Below are positions 6,462 to 15,400 of a stretch of 42,829 bases of DNA, one piece after another. The position numbers were made by a program, and so were the translations under genes. The notes beneath the pieces were generated by a model. That model saw only the letters and a list, made by a program, of their open reading frames with translations. It ran no database searches and was not told the DNA's origin. The DNA is taken from assembly GCA_027064005.1 (NCBI GenBank), contig JAMOQM010000088.1, positions 1 through 42,829 of the forward strand, written 5' to 3'. Within the stretch, counting starts at the first letter, position 1. Each line of letters begins with the position of its first letter. Source of the stretch: Candidatus Cloacimonadota bacterium. GTDB lineage: Bacteria > Cloacimonadota > Cloacimonadia > Cloacimonadales > JAMOQM01.

Positions 6462-7489
6462 TCATCAAAGTTTATAATTGTCTGTTGTACCTGAGAAATT
6501 GGTTCGAGATTAAAATGTTTATAAGCTTTTAAAGATGCTTTTCTGCCTTGCATTGTCCTTTCCAAAAAGCCCTGCTGAATAAGATAAGGCTCATATATTT
6601 CCTCAACTGTTCCCGCATCCTCACCAACTGCTACCGCAATTGTTTTCAATCCTACCGGTCCGCCATGATAATTTTCAATAATTATTTTTAGAATTCTAAT
6701 ATCCATATCGTCCAATCCTAAATGATCTACATTGAGCATTTTTAACGCTCGCAAAGCAATATCTTCCGTAACAATTCCATTTCCTTTTATTTGAGCATAA
6801 TCACGAACTCGTCGCAATAATCTATTTGCAACTCTTGGAGTTCCACGACTTCTTAATCCAATTTGATAAGCACCCTCATCTTCAATAGGAAGATTTAATA
6901 AATTAGCCGATCTTTTTATGATTTTGATAATATCATCAAGATTGTAATAATCCAATCTTAAAACAATTCCGAATCTGGCTCTTAAAGGTGATGTTAACAA
7001 TCCGGCACGAGTCGTCGCACCAATTAAGGTGAAAGGTTCCAAATCAATTTTTAACGCTCTGGCACTGGGACCACTATCGAGGATAATTTCCATTTCAAAA
7101 TCCTCAATCGCCGGATACATATATTCTTCGACAACGTGATTTAATCTGTGAATTTCATCTATAAAAAAAACATCGCGAGGTTGTAAATTTGTTAAAATAC
7201 CGGCTAAATCGGAAGGCTTTTCCAATACAGGTCCTGATGAAACTTTAATTTTAGTCTCTAATTCATTAGAAATAATATTTGCTAAAGTTGTTTTTCCTAA
7301 TCCGGGAGGTCCATAAAATAGAATGTGATCTAAAGGCTCTCCTCGTAATTTTGCCGCTTGAATTGAAATTTCTAAAATTTCTTTGATATGATCCTGACCA
7401 ACAAAATCAGAAATCTTTTTTGGACGCAGAGATCGGTCAAATTCATGATCAATTTTTGATTCATTTGGCGATGATATTCGTTCGAGCAT
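6455..7489 (-). CDS. ruvB: Holliday junction branch migration ATPase RuvB
   Basis: A 344-residue AAA+ motor that, with RuvA, drives branch migration of Holliday junctions in recombination and repair. Walker A is GPPGLGKT at residues 60-67, Walker B FFIDEIHRL at 108-116, sensor 1 lies in IGATTRAG, and the arginine-finger region is RARFGIVLRLDYY. The C-terminal winged helix contains GGPVGLKTIAVAVGEDAGT. Length and motifs are those of a complete enzyme. The ATG has a GGAGG ribosome site 7 nt upstream. It is convergent with the flagellar operon; ruvA and ruvC are not in the window. Confidence 0.97.
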   Translation of the reverse strand: MLERISSPNESKIDHEFDRSLRPKKISDFVGQDHIKEILEISIQAAKLRGEPLDHILFYGPPGLGKTTLANIISNELETKIKVSSGPVLEKPSDLAGILTNLQPRDVFFIDEIHRLNHVVEEYMYPAIEDFEMEIILDSGPSARALKIDLEPFTLIGATTRAGLLTSPLRARFGIVLRLDYYNLDDIIKIIKRSANLLNLPIEDEGAYQIGLRSRGTPRVANRLLRRVRDYAQIKGNGIVTEDIALRALKMLNVDHLGLDDMDIRILKIIIENYHGGPVGLKTIAVAVGEDAGTVEEIYEPYLIQQGFLERTMQGRKASLKAYKHFNLEPISQVQQTIINFDEK

Positions 7490-7795
7490 ATTTCCTCCAT
7501 ATTTTTTTAGTCATTATTTTTAAATGTTATATTTTGGAAACAAAAAAATTATTTGATGCATTAGAGAAGCAAATTATGAGTCGATGATTTTTGAGAGAAT
7601 TTATTAAACAGAGGAGTTTTTTTTTAATTTAGTTTTTTAAAAGTATTGTCGATGATGTTTTCAGTCTAATTTTTTGCAAAAATAATGGTCGTCTAAATGT
7701 ACCGATATTATAGGAAGTTGGGACTGTTTGAAAAATTCAATATTTCCCGGCATCCTATTAAATTTCTAAGGTCATATTTCCCGATAGGAGTATTT
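7490..7795. other. Gene-free spacer between ruvB and the FG-GAP gene
   Basis: About 305 bp with stops in all frames and no supportable coding remnant. TATTTCCCG occurs twice near the right end (7741 and 7774), with CCTAT and ATAGG in inverted order beside the two copies. This might fold behind the minus-strand gene ending at 7796, but the arms are only 5 bp and there is no clean T-run, so I do not call a terminator. Promoter elements for ruvB must lie here but are not distinctive. Confidence 0.5.
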
Positions 7796-10045
7796 TTATG
7801 GCAAAGAGATAACTTTATTTTTTTGTTTGATTTTTAGTTTTTTCCATTTATTTGATTCATAATTGATTTTGAATTTGTAAGGAGGTTCTGCAGTTCCTAG
7901 TCCAAAATGTTGTTGCAATGATTGTTGATTGGAAGTTCCTTTTCCACCTTGAATTTCCCGAATAAGTTTTTTATTTTTTCCAATAAATAGAATTTTTGTG
8001 CCAATACCATCAATGTGAGATTTGCCTTTAATATTTAATGTTATCCAATTATTATCATTTTTTGTCACATTACTGAAAAGCTGAATTTCTCCACCAGCTA
8101 ATAAAATATCAATAGTTCCGTTATTATCAAAATCTGCACAAGCAGTTCCCCATCCGTTAAGATGACGAACTCCGGACAAATAGGAAATATCGGTAAAAGT
8201 TCCATCTTGATTATTGTGATACAAGACACTTGGATGATTTTCATAAACACAAGTAATCAAGAGATCTAAATAACCATCATTATCAAAATCCGCCCAACAA
8301 GGTTCTGATTGCGTCTCATTATATTTAATGCCGGAAAATTCTCGTTTATCAACAAACGTTCCATTTTCATTTTTGTATAATTTGGTTTTATTGGAAAAAT
8401 CTATATAACGTGGATGAGCTAAATTGGCAGTAATTAAATCAAAATCACCATCACAATCATAATCTCCCCATTCGCTTCCGATTGTATGTCCCCACCAACC
8501 GTTAGTTTCTTCACCGGCGATACCATATTCATGAGCTTTATTAGAAAAATGTCCTTTTCCATCATTTATAAAAAAGAAATTTTCTTGAAGTCGATAATTG
8601 GAAACAAAAATATCAATATCACCATCTAAATCAAAATCACAAGCATTTACACCTCTTCCGGCTCGGGGGATATTATCTTTTGGTAAAAGACCAAAACTTT
8701 TTGTAACTAGTTGAAATGTGCCATCTCCATTGTTTTTCCAGACTTCATCCTCATTATTTACATAATTTGCACTTTGATAATTTGCATAATATATATCCAA
8801 AAAATCATCTCCATCTAAATCTGCAATTCCCATTCCTTCGGTGCTGATGGCATTATCTATAATTGAATTTGATTGTTTTTTGAATTTGGAATCTTCTTGT
8901 AACCACAAAGTTTCAGGATCTTTAGTAACAATATCTAATAAACCGTCGTTATTCATGTCAGCCCAAATTGCTCCATTTCCACGTAAAGAATCTTTAAAAG
9001 CAGAATTTGTAACTTCGAGGAAATTCTTACCATTTTCATTATGAAATAATCTTGAACCGTTTAGTAAAAGGTCATCAAATCCATCATTATCATAATCGCC
9101 CCAAGCAACTCTTCCGGCGATAACTTTAGATAATCCCATTTCATTTGTAATATCTTTAAAGACCGGTCCGTTATATTTTTTTTTGTTCCTCACAAAATCC
9201 ATAATCTTTGTATCATCTAATTTTTTTGTTTCTAATAATTTGTGCAAAAGTGAATCAGCTTCTAAAACATATCTATTTCTGGAATCTCCTTCTATCAATG
9301 CATTTATGCAGGCATCTATTGCTTTATCATTTTCTCCCAAAGCTTGTAATGCTTTTGCTTTTTGATAATAACAACCGATATAGGTTTCTTCATCGTTTAC
9401 GCCTAATTTTTTGGCAGATAATTCTTCCTCTATTAACTTAATTGCTTCTTTATTTGCATTTCGTTCTAACAACATTTTTGCCAGCATTTCAGTACATTTT
9501 TTTGATGCTGCCCGGTGTTCCAAAAGCCATTGCTCTTTAGGGTAAAATTCCGGTTTCCAATCAGATTTTGCCAATTTCAGAGCAGTTCTTAAATATGATT
9601 CTAAAACTGAATTATCTTCATTGGAATATCTTGCTGAAAGATAATAACTTTGATAATCTTTTGGAAAATCTTTTCGGTAAGAATTTAATATTACCATTAA
9701 AGAATCCTCTGATTTTGTCATGTTCAAATTATAGATTTGGTAAAGATAAATTGTTCTCTTAAATGAAGTTGCAGGATATTTAAGCAGTAGTGAATCAAGT
9801 AGAGGAATTTGTTTTTCTTCATCTCTCCAAATAGGATATAATCGATTGTAAAATTCATTTTGAGCAAGTTCCCAGGTTTTTTCAGAAGATGGGAATTTTT
9901 TTATAATTACACTATTAATTTCTTCAATATGTGAAGAATCTGTTTTACTAATTTCAACTATTTTATTATAAGGTAAATTTTCATATACATTTGCATTCAA
10001 AAAATTTAAAAAAAATAAAAATAATAATAAAAATGCTTGTTTCAT
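7796..10045 (-). CDS. Exported FG-GAP/VCBS repeat protein with ASPIC/UnbV C-terminal domain
   Basis: A 749-residue protein starting MKQAFLLLFLFFLNFLNANV, a signal peptide, behind AAAGGAGG; an ATG 27 bp further upstream lacks a good ribosome site. Residues of about 25-290 are helical and TPR-like (KAKALQALGENDKAIDACINAL). From about 310 to 660 there are seven FG-GAP/VCBS units, each with a calcium-loop pattern DxDxDGxxD (WGDYDNDGFDDLL, IADLDGDDFLDIY, ACDFDLDGDIDIF, WADFDNDGYLDLL and others), forming a beta-propeller. Residues of about 680-735 match the ASPIC/UnbV module (REIQGGKGTSNQQSLQQHFGLGTAEPP). Such proteins are extracellular and often mediate binding; no enzymatic residues were recognised. 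No type IX sorting domain follows, unlike the neighbour ending at 17873. Confidence 0.88.
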   Translation of the reverse strand: MKQAFLLLFLFFLNFLNANVYENLPYNKIVEISKTDSSHIEEINSVIIKKFPSSEKTWELAQNEFYNRLYPIWRDEEKQIPLLDSLLLKYPATSFKRTIYLYQIYNLNMTKSEDSLMVILNSYRKDFPKDYQSYYLSARYSNEDNSVLESYLRTALKLAKSDWKPEFYPKEQWLLEHRAASKKCTEMLAKMLLERNANKEAIKLIEEELSAKKLGVNDEETYIGCYYQKAKALQALGENDKAIDACINALIEGDSRNRYVLEADSLLHKLLETKKLDDTKIMDFVRNKKKYNGPVFKDITNEMGLSKVIAGRVAWGDYDNDGFDDLLLNGSRLFHNENGKNFLEVTNSAFKDSLRGNGAIWADMNNDGLLDIVTKDPETLWLQEDSKFKKQSNSIIDNAISTEGMGIADLDGDDFLDIYYANYQSANYVNNEDEVWKNNGDGTFQLVTKSFGLLPKDNIPRAGRGVNACDFDLDGDIDIFVSNYRLQENFFFINDGKGHFSNKAHEYGIAGEETNGWWGHTIGSEWGDYDCDGDFDLITANLAHPRYIDFSNKTKLYKNENGTFVDKREFSGIKYNETQSEPCWADFDNDGYLDLLITCVYENHPSVLYHNNQDGTFTDISYLSGVRHLNGWGTACADFDNNGTIDILLAGGEIQLFSNVTKNDNNWITLNIKGKSHIDGIGTKILFIGKNKKLIREIQGGKGTSNQQSLQQHFGLGTAEPPYKFKINYESNKWKKLKIKQKNKVISLP

Positions 10046-10151
10046 GTTATTTCCTCCTTTCTTTATTTTCACATAAAAAAATATTGTTTTAATGTCAAGA
10101 CTCGTTTTTAGACACTTATTCGAAATTTTTATTAAAATTGATTGTGATGCA

Positions 10152-12470
10152 ACAAAAAAATATTTAGGAACAATTATTGCAACATTAATTTGTAAAAATC
10201 GGAGGAATGTGATGATTCGGAAATTGTTATTATTAATTGCTTTAGTTATTGTTGCAAGTTGTGCTAAACCTAAAACGCCTGTTTCGCCTTCAGAATCAAA
10301 CCAATTGAAAATAGTCAGTTCTTGTAAATTAATAGGAAATCCAATAGATTTAACTGTTGATGATTCAATAATTTATGTTGCCGAAGATCAAGCAGGTTAC
10401 GCTTTAATAAACACTAAAAATAATATTCTTATTTATGAGAATAACTCTATTTCAAATGTAAAATTGTATAAAACTCAAAAGCTCGCAGTGAATGCTTCTG
10501 AAAATGAAGTATTTATTTATGATAATAAGGGAAGTTCTCATCGCTCAAATATTTATGTTGCCGATATTTCAAATCCTCAGAATCCTCTTTTGATTTCAAC
10601 TATTTCCGACAGTACAATGAATGTTACAAATCTTTATGCTGTTGATAATAATGAATCAAACAGCGGAGAATATCCAACAATTATTTACTGGATAAATTGG
10701 AATATCATTCATGATGTTTTTAATTTGAATAAAGGGTATTTTAGTAAACAAAACAAATATTTTGCAACTTCTTTTGAATTGCCAACATTTACTCCGAAAT
10801 CTTTTACAATGGATAGCAACAATCTTTATATTGCTTCAAATCAATTGGGAATTGATATTGTAAATAAAGATGATGCTCACCGTATATCATTAGTAAATAC
10901 TCCGGGTGAAGCTTTAGCGGTTATACGATATGAAAATCTTTTGTATGTGGCTGATCGTCAAGCCGGATTACAAGTAATTGATGTTACCGATATTCAAAAT
11001 CCAATTTTATTGAACGATTTTGCCTTTGATACAATTGGGTATGCTCAATCTTTAGATATTGATTCTGAGAATAACTTATTGTCTGTGGCTTCAGGTGGTG
11101 GTGGCGTTTATGTTTTTCATTTGAACTATCCTAAAAAACCGGAATTAATCGGGCGTCTTGACAGTTCACAAATCGGTTATACTAATATTACAAAAATACA
11201 TAAAGGAAAAGTTTTAATCGGAAGTCGTGAAAATGGTATTGTAAAGATATCAACTGAGGATTAATATATAGTTACCATTTATCAAAAAAACATATTGAAA
11301 ATTTTAATGATAAACTATCAAAGAGGAGATATCGGACGTTATTGTAAATATATGAAACTTGAATGTTTTACAAAAAAAATATTTAGGAACAATTATTGCA
11401 TACTTCATTGGAAAAAATCGGAGGAACGTAATGCGCCGAATATATTTATTATTAATTGCTTTAGTTACTATTGCAAGTTGTGCTAAACCTAAAACACCTT
11501 TTTCACCATCAGTTCAAACAAATCAATTGGAGATAATCAGCTCTTGTAAATTAACAGGTGATCCTATAGATTTGTCTGTTGATGATTCCTATATTTATGT
11601 TGCTGAAGATGAAGCCGGTTACGCTTTAATAAATTCTAATGATAATAGTTTGATTTCAGAATATAATAGTTTATCTTCATTTAACTTGTACAAAACCAAA
11701 TATATTGTTGGTAATGCAGCAGATAATGAAGTCATATTTTATGATCGTTCAGGAACCCCAACCGTGTATGTTGCCGATATAACGGATCCTACCAATCCTA
11801 CACTTCTTGCCAACATTACGGGGAGTACTTATAATGCAACTAATCTTTACGTTACGCCAAACGATGATCCTGACATGCCTGATTATTCCACGAATATTTA
11901 TTGGATCTGTAAAGAAAATGAGCTGTTTAAAATAAATAAAGGATATTTTGACACAACAAACGGATATGAAGCAGGAGGAGATATTTGGTTACCCTCATAT
12001 CAATTAGAATCTTTTACAATGGATAGCGATAAACTTTATATTGCTTCAAGTCAATTGGGAGTCGATATTGTAAACAAAGATGACGGTCATCGTATATCTT
12101 TAGTAAATACTCCGGGGGAAGCATTATATGTATTACGCTATGAAAATTATTTATATGTGGCTGATCGTCAAGCCGGGCTACAAGTAATTGACATAACCGA
12201 TATTAATAATCCAACCCTTTTGGAAGATTTTGCTTATGATACTTCAGGATACGCTCAATCCTTGGATATTGATTCTGAGAATAACTTATTGTCCGTGGCT
12301 TCAGGTGGTGGCGGAGTTTATGTTTTCCATTTGAACTATCCTCAAAAACCGGAATTAATCGGGCGACTTGATAGTTCACAAGTCGGTTATACTAATATTA
12401 CAAAAATACATAAAGGAAAAATTTTAATCGCAAGTCGTGATGAAGGTATTGTAGAGATATCTATCAAAAA
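10152..12470 (+). repeat. Tandem gene duplication including the upstream leader
   Basis: AAAATATTTAGGAACAATT and the following ATTGCA occur upstream of both lipoprotein genes, at about 10156-10181 and 11377-11400, each followed by a similar ATCGGAGGAA ribosome site. The coding parts then align end to end, with the last 350 bp nearly identical and the middle clearly diverged. The repeat unit is therefore about 1.22 kb and includes the leader, a direct tandem duplication. Confidence 0.85.
10212..11264 (+). CDS. LVIVD-repeat beta-propeller lipoprotein, copy 1
   Basis: A 350-residue lipoprotein. The start at 10212 follows GGAGGAATGTG and gives MIRKLLLLIALVIVASCAKP, with the lipobox VASC and lipidated Cys17; a longer frame from 10092 has no signal sequence. 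The rest is made of LVIVD-type blades (IYVAEDQAGYALINT, LYVADRQAGLQVIDVTDIQNP, LLSVASGGGGVYVFHLNYPK) that should close into a beta-propeller facing the periplasm or the cell surface. Function is unknown; this family lacks catalytic residues and is thought to bind partners. It is followed 166 bp later by a duplicate, then by the C25 cargo protein, and may act with the latter. Confidence 0.85.
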   Translation: MIRKLLLLIALVIVASCAKPKTPVSPSESNQLKIVSSCKLIGNPIDLTVDDSIIYVAEDQAGYALINTKNNILIYENNSISNVKLYKTQKLAVNASENEVFIYDNKGSSHRSNIYVADISNPQNPLLISTISDSTMNVTNLYAVDNNESNSGEYPTIIYWINWNIIHDVFNLNKGYFSKQNKYFATSFELPTFTPKSFTMDSNNLYIASNQLGIDIVNKDDAHRISLVNTPGEALAVIRYENLLYVADRQAGLQVIDVTDIQNPILLNDFAFDTIGYAQSLDIDSENNLLSVASGGGGVYVFHLNYPKKPELIGRLDSSQIGYTNITKIHKGKVLIGSRENGIVKISTED

Positions 12471-12477
12471 TAAATAA
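11431..12477 (+). CDS. LVIVD-repeat beta-propeller lipoprotein, copy 2
   Basis: A 348-residue paralogue of the preceding gene. The start at 11431 follows ATCGGAGGAACGTA and gives MRRIYLLLIALVTIASCAKP, a lipoprotein signal with Cys17. The first 60 and the last 130 residues are very close to copy 1 (SLVNTPGEAL, LYVADRQAGLQVID, SGGGGVYVFHLNYPQKPEL), while residues of about 85-200 differ strongly and contain small length changes. This suggests either faster evolution of one propeller face or gene conversion of the ends. It ends 11 bp before the likely start of the large peptidase, so the two are probably co-transcribed. Confidence 0.85.
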   Translation: MRRIYLLLIALVTIASCAKPKTPFSPSVQTNQLEIISSCKLTGDPIDLSVDDSYIYVAEDEAGYALINSNDNSLISEYNSLSSFNLYKTKYIVGNAADNEVIFYDRSGTPTVYVADITDPTNPTLLANITGSTYNATNLYVTPNDDPDMPDYSTNIYWICKENELFKINKGYFDTTNGYEAGGDIWLPSYQLESFTMDSDKLYIASSQLGVDIVNKDDGHRISLVNTPGEALYVLRYENYLYVADRQAGLQVIDITDINNPTLLEDFAYDTSGYAQSLDIDSENNLLSVASGGGGVYVFHLNYPQKPELIGRLDSSQVGYTNITKIHKGKILIASRDEGIVEISIKNK

Positions 12478-12488
12478 GGAGAATGTTA

Positions 12489-15400
12489 ATGAAGAAAATT
12501 TTATTAATCGGTATTTTGATGGTTTTTGGATTATTGAATGCTGTTGGCAATCAACAATCTAAAGTATTTAATCTTGAGAAATCATCAAGAAGCTCTGTTT
12601 CTGTTAATTTTCATGTTGAAAACTACAATCAGACAAATGAAACAATTAAAGGGAAAACTTATTCTCATTTTGAAAATGAAAATTCAGCACCTACTTTGAC
12701 TACCGGTAAGCCGGAGTTGCCATTTTTTTCAACCTATATTCAATTACCGAATACGGGAATAGTTGACGTAAATTATACGATAAATTCGGTAAATGAATTT
12801 CAACCTCAAAATCAGCCATATCCTTCTCAAGGAGCGGGATTTGAAGATTTAAGAACAGGCTTTGCTTATGATGAAGATTATTATCAAAACGGATCTGAGT
12901 TCCCAAATAAATTAGTGTCTGTTGGTGAACCCCAAATAATAAGAGGCGTGCGAGTTGCTGCTCTTCATGTATATCCTCTTCATTACAATGCTTCCGAAAA
13001 TAAAATGAAAGATTATAAAGATATTACTATTTCTTTATCTTTCCACGAAGCGGAAAAAGGTATTAATGAAATTACCACAAATAGAAATACAAAAATGTCA
13101 AAGCCATTTGAAAATCTTTTTGGTGGAATGGTTGTTAATTATCATAATGATAGAACAGAATTTCAACAACCATCTGCTATAATTATCTATAATTCTACGT
13201 TAGCTATCGAAAATTTAGTAGAGAATCTTGCTGAACAAAAAAGAAGAAAAGGTTTTGAGGTTGCAGTAGCAAATCAAGATGTTTGCGGAACTTCAACAAC
13301 TTCAATTAAAAATTATATTCAAAATGCTTATGATACTTGGGAAAATCCACCGGAATTTATTATCCTTGTTGGTGATGTTGATGGTTCAATTCACGTTCCT
13401 GCGTGGAATGAAACATTTAGCGGATTCAATGGAGAAGGTGATGTTCCTTATGTTCAATTGGAAGGAAATGATACTTTGCCGGACGCTTTTGTCGGGCGTA
13501 TTTCCGTTTCATCAATTACTCAATTACAAACTTATGTGAATAAAGAAATTAGATATGAAACTTCTCCCACTATTTCCGGTTCTAGTTGGATGAACCATTC
13601 AGTATTAGTTGGAGATACTACTCCCTCAGGGAATTCTTGTGTTTTTACAGTAAAATATGCAAAAGAGTTGTTGTTGCAAAATGACCCAACTTCCACTTTT
13701 ACAGAACTTTACGGTGGAGATCCAAGTGCATCAGAAACAAATATGGCTTTGAATAACGGTTCTCTTTTCTATTATTATAGAGGTTGGATTGGAATGAGTG
13801 GTTGGGGAAGTTCCGAGATTTCAAGTCTCACAAACACAAATAAACTTTTCAACGCAGTTATAATAACTTGCGATACCGGAACATACTCCGGAACAAGTAG
13901 AACAGAATTGGTTATCAGAGCAGGAACTCCCGGCAATTTGAAAGGTGGAATTTCAGCTATCGGAATGGTAACTTCTCACACGCACACAACTTTTAACAAT
14001 ATTTTATCAGGTGGTATTTCTTACGGATTAGTTGTTGATAATATGAGAACAATGGGAGAAGCTATTAATATGGGACGTTATGCACTTCACATGGCTTATG
14101 ACGATAGCAATCCTTCTCAGGCAAATACTTTTGCTCACTGGATAAATCTTATGGGAGATCCATCAGTTAGTGCTTATATTACGATACCTAAAACTTTGAA
14201 TGTTCAATATCTATCTTCACTTCCGGCCGGTTCAAACAGTATTCTTGTAAATGTTACCGATGAAGATAATGTTGCTGTTGCTGATGCAAAAGTTACTCTT
14301 TATCAAGCAGAAAGTGGTTTATCAATTTCCGGTAACTCAGATGAAAATGGTCAAGTTCGACTTTATTTCGATCCAAATACAACCGGTGAAGTTTTAGTAA
14401 CAGCAACTAAAGATGACTATATTCAAAACAATGGTTCTGTTATTTTGAATGGACAACCGACAATTTCAATTACCAATATTGATGTTGATGACTCAAACGG
14501 AAATAACAATCAACAGCTTAATCCGGGTGAAACAGCCGGTTTAATGATTTCAGTAAAGAATTTTACTTCTGAAACTATTACAGGGTTAAATTGTGTTCTT
14601 ACAACTAATGATGAATATGTTGAAATTGAAAATCCAACTCAGGATTTGGCAAGTATTGAGCCGGGTACAACTATCGGAATAGTTGGTTTTGAAGTTACAA
14701 TACCTCCAAATTGCCCGAATAATCATCAAATTAACTTCTTACTTTCTTTAACAGACGATAGCGGAAACGATTATCAAAGTTATTATGTATTACAATCTTT
14801 GACCGGTGATGCGGAAATAGTTTCTTATCAAGTTAATGATGGCGGGAATAATATTATAGATCCGGGAGAAAGCGGAAATATTTCCTTTACTCTTAATAAT
14901 ATCGGAACTCAACCTCTGAGCAATGTTTATGCAAAATTAATTTCAATGAGTAACCAATTTATCGTTAATGATTCAATAGCATCTTTTGGTGATATTAATC
15001 CTGATGAAAGTGTTGATTGTTCTGCTGATGAATTTTCTTATGAAACTTTAACTCAATTAATTACAGGTCAAAAAATACCGGTAAAATTAATTATTTTTAA
15101 CGATGACGGTTATCAAGAAATTGAAGATTATTCTTTAACCGTTGGTAACGCAACTTTAACAGATCCTCTCGGACCGGATTCATACGGATATGTTTGTTAT
15201 GATGATGGAGATACAACTTATGAAGATTGCCCTACTTATGATTGGATTGAATGCGATCCGAGTCAAGGCGGTTACGAAGGTACTCAAGTTTCTTTAAATG
15301 ATAACGGTGATAATCAAGACGATGTAACTCAGGTAGATTTACCGTTTACGTTTAAATTTTACGGTATAGATTATGACAATATTTCAATCTGTTCCAATGG

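Noticed and set aside
7740-7795. TATTTCCCG repeats with CCTAT/ATAGG arms, considered as a terminator
   Set aside because: The arms are 5 bp with a loop of about 30 nt and no proper T-run on either strand.
11295-11486. Open frame of 63 codons overlapping the second lipoprotein start
   Set aside because: It runs through the duplicated leader in another frame, has Cys/Tyr-rich random composition, and the real gene starts at 11431.
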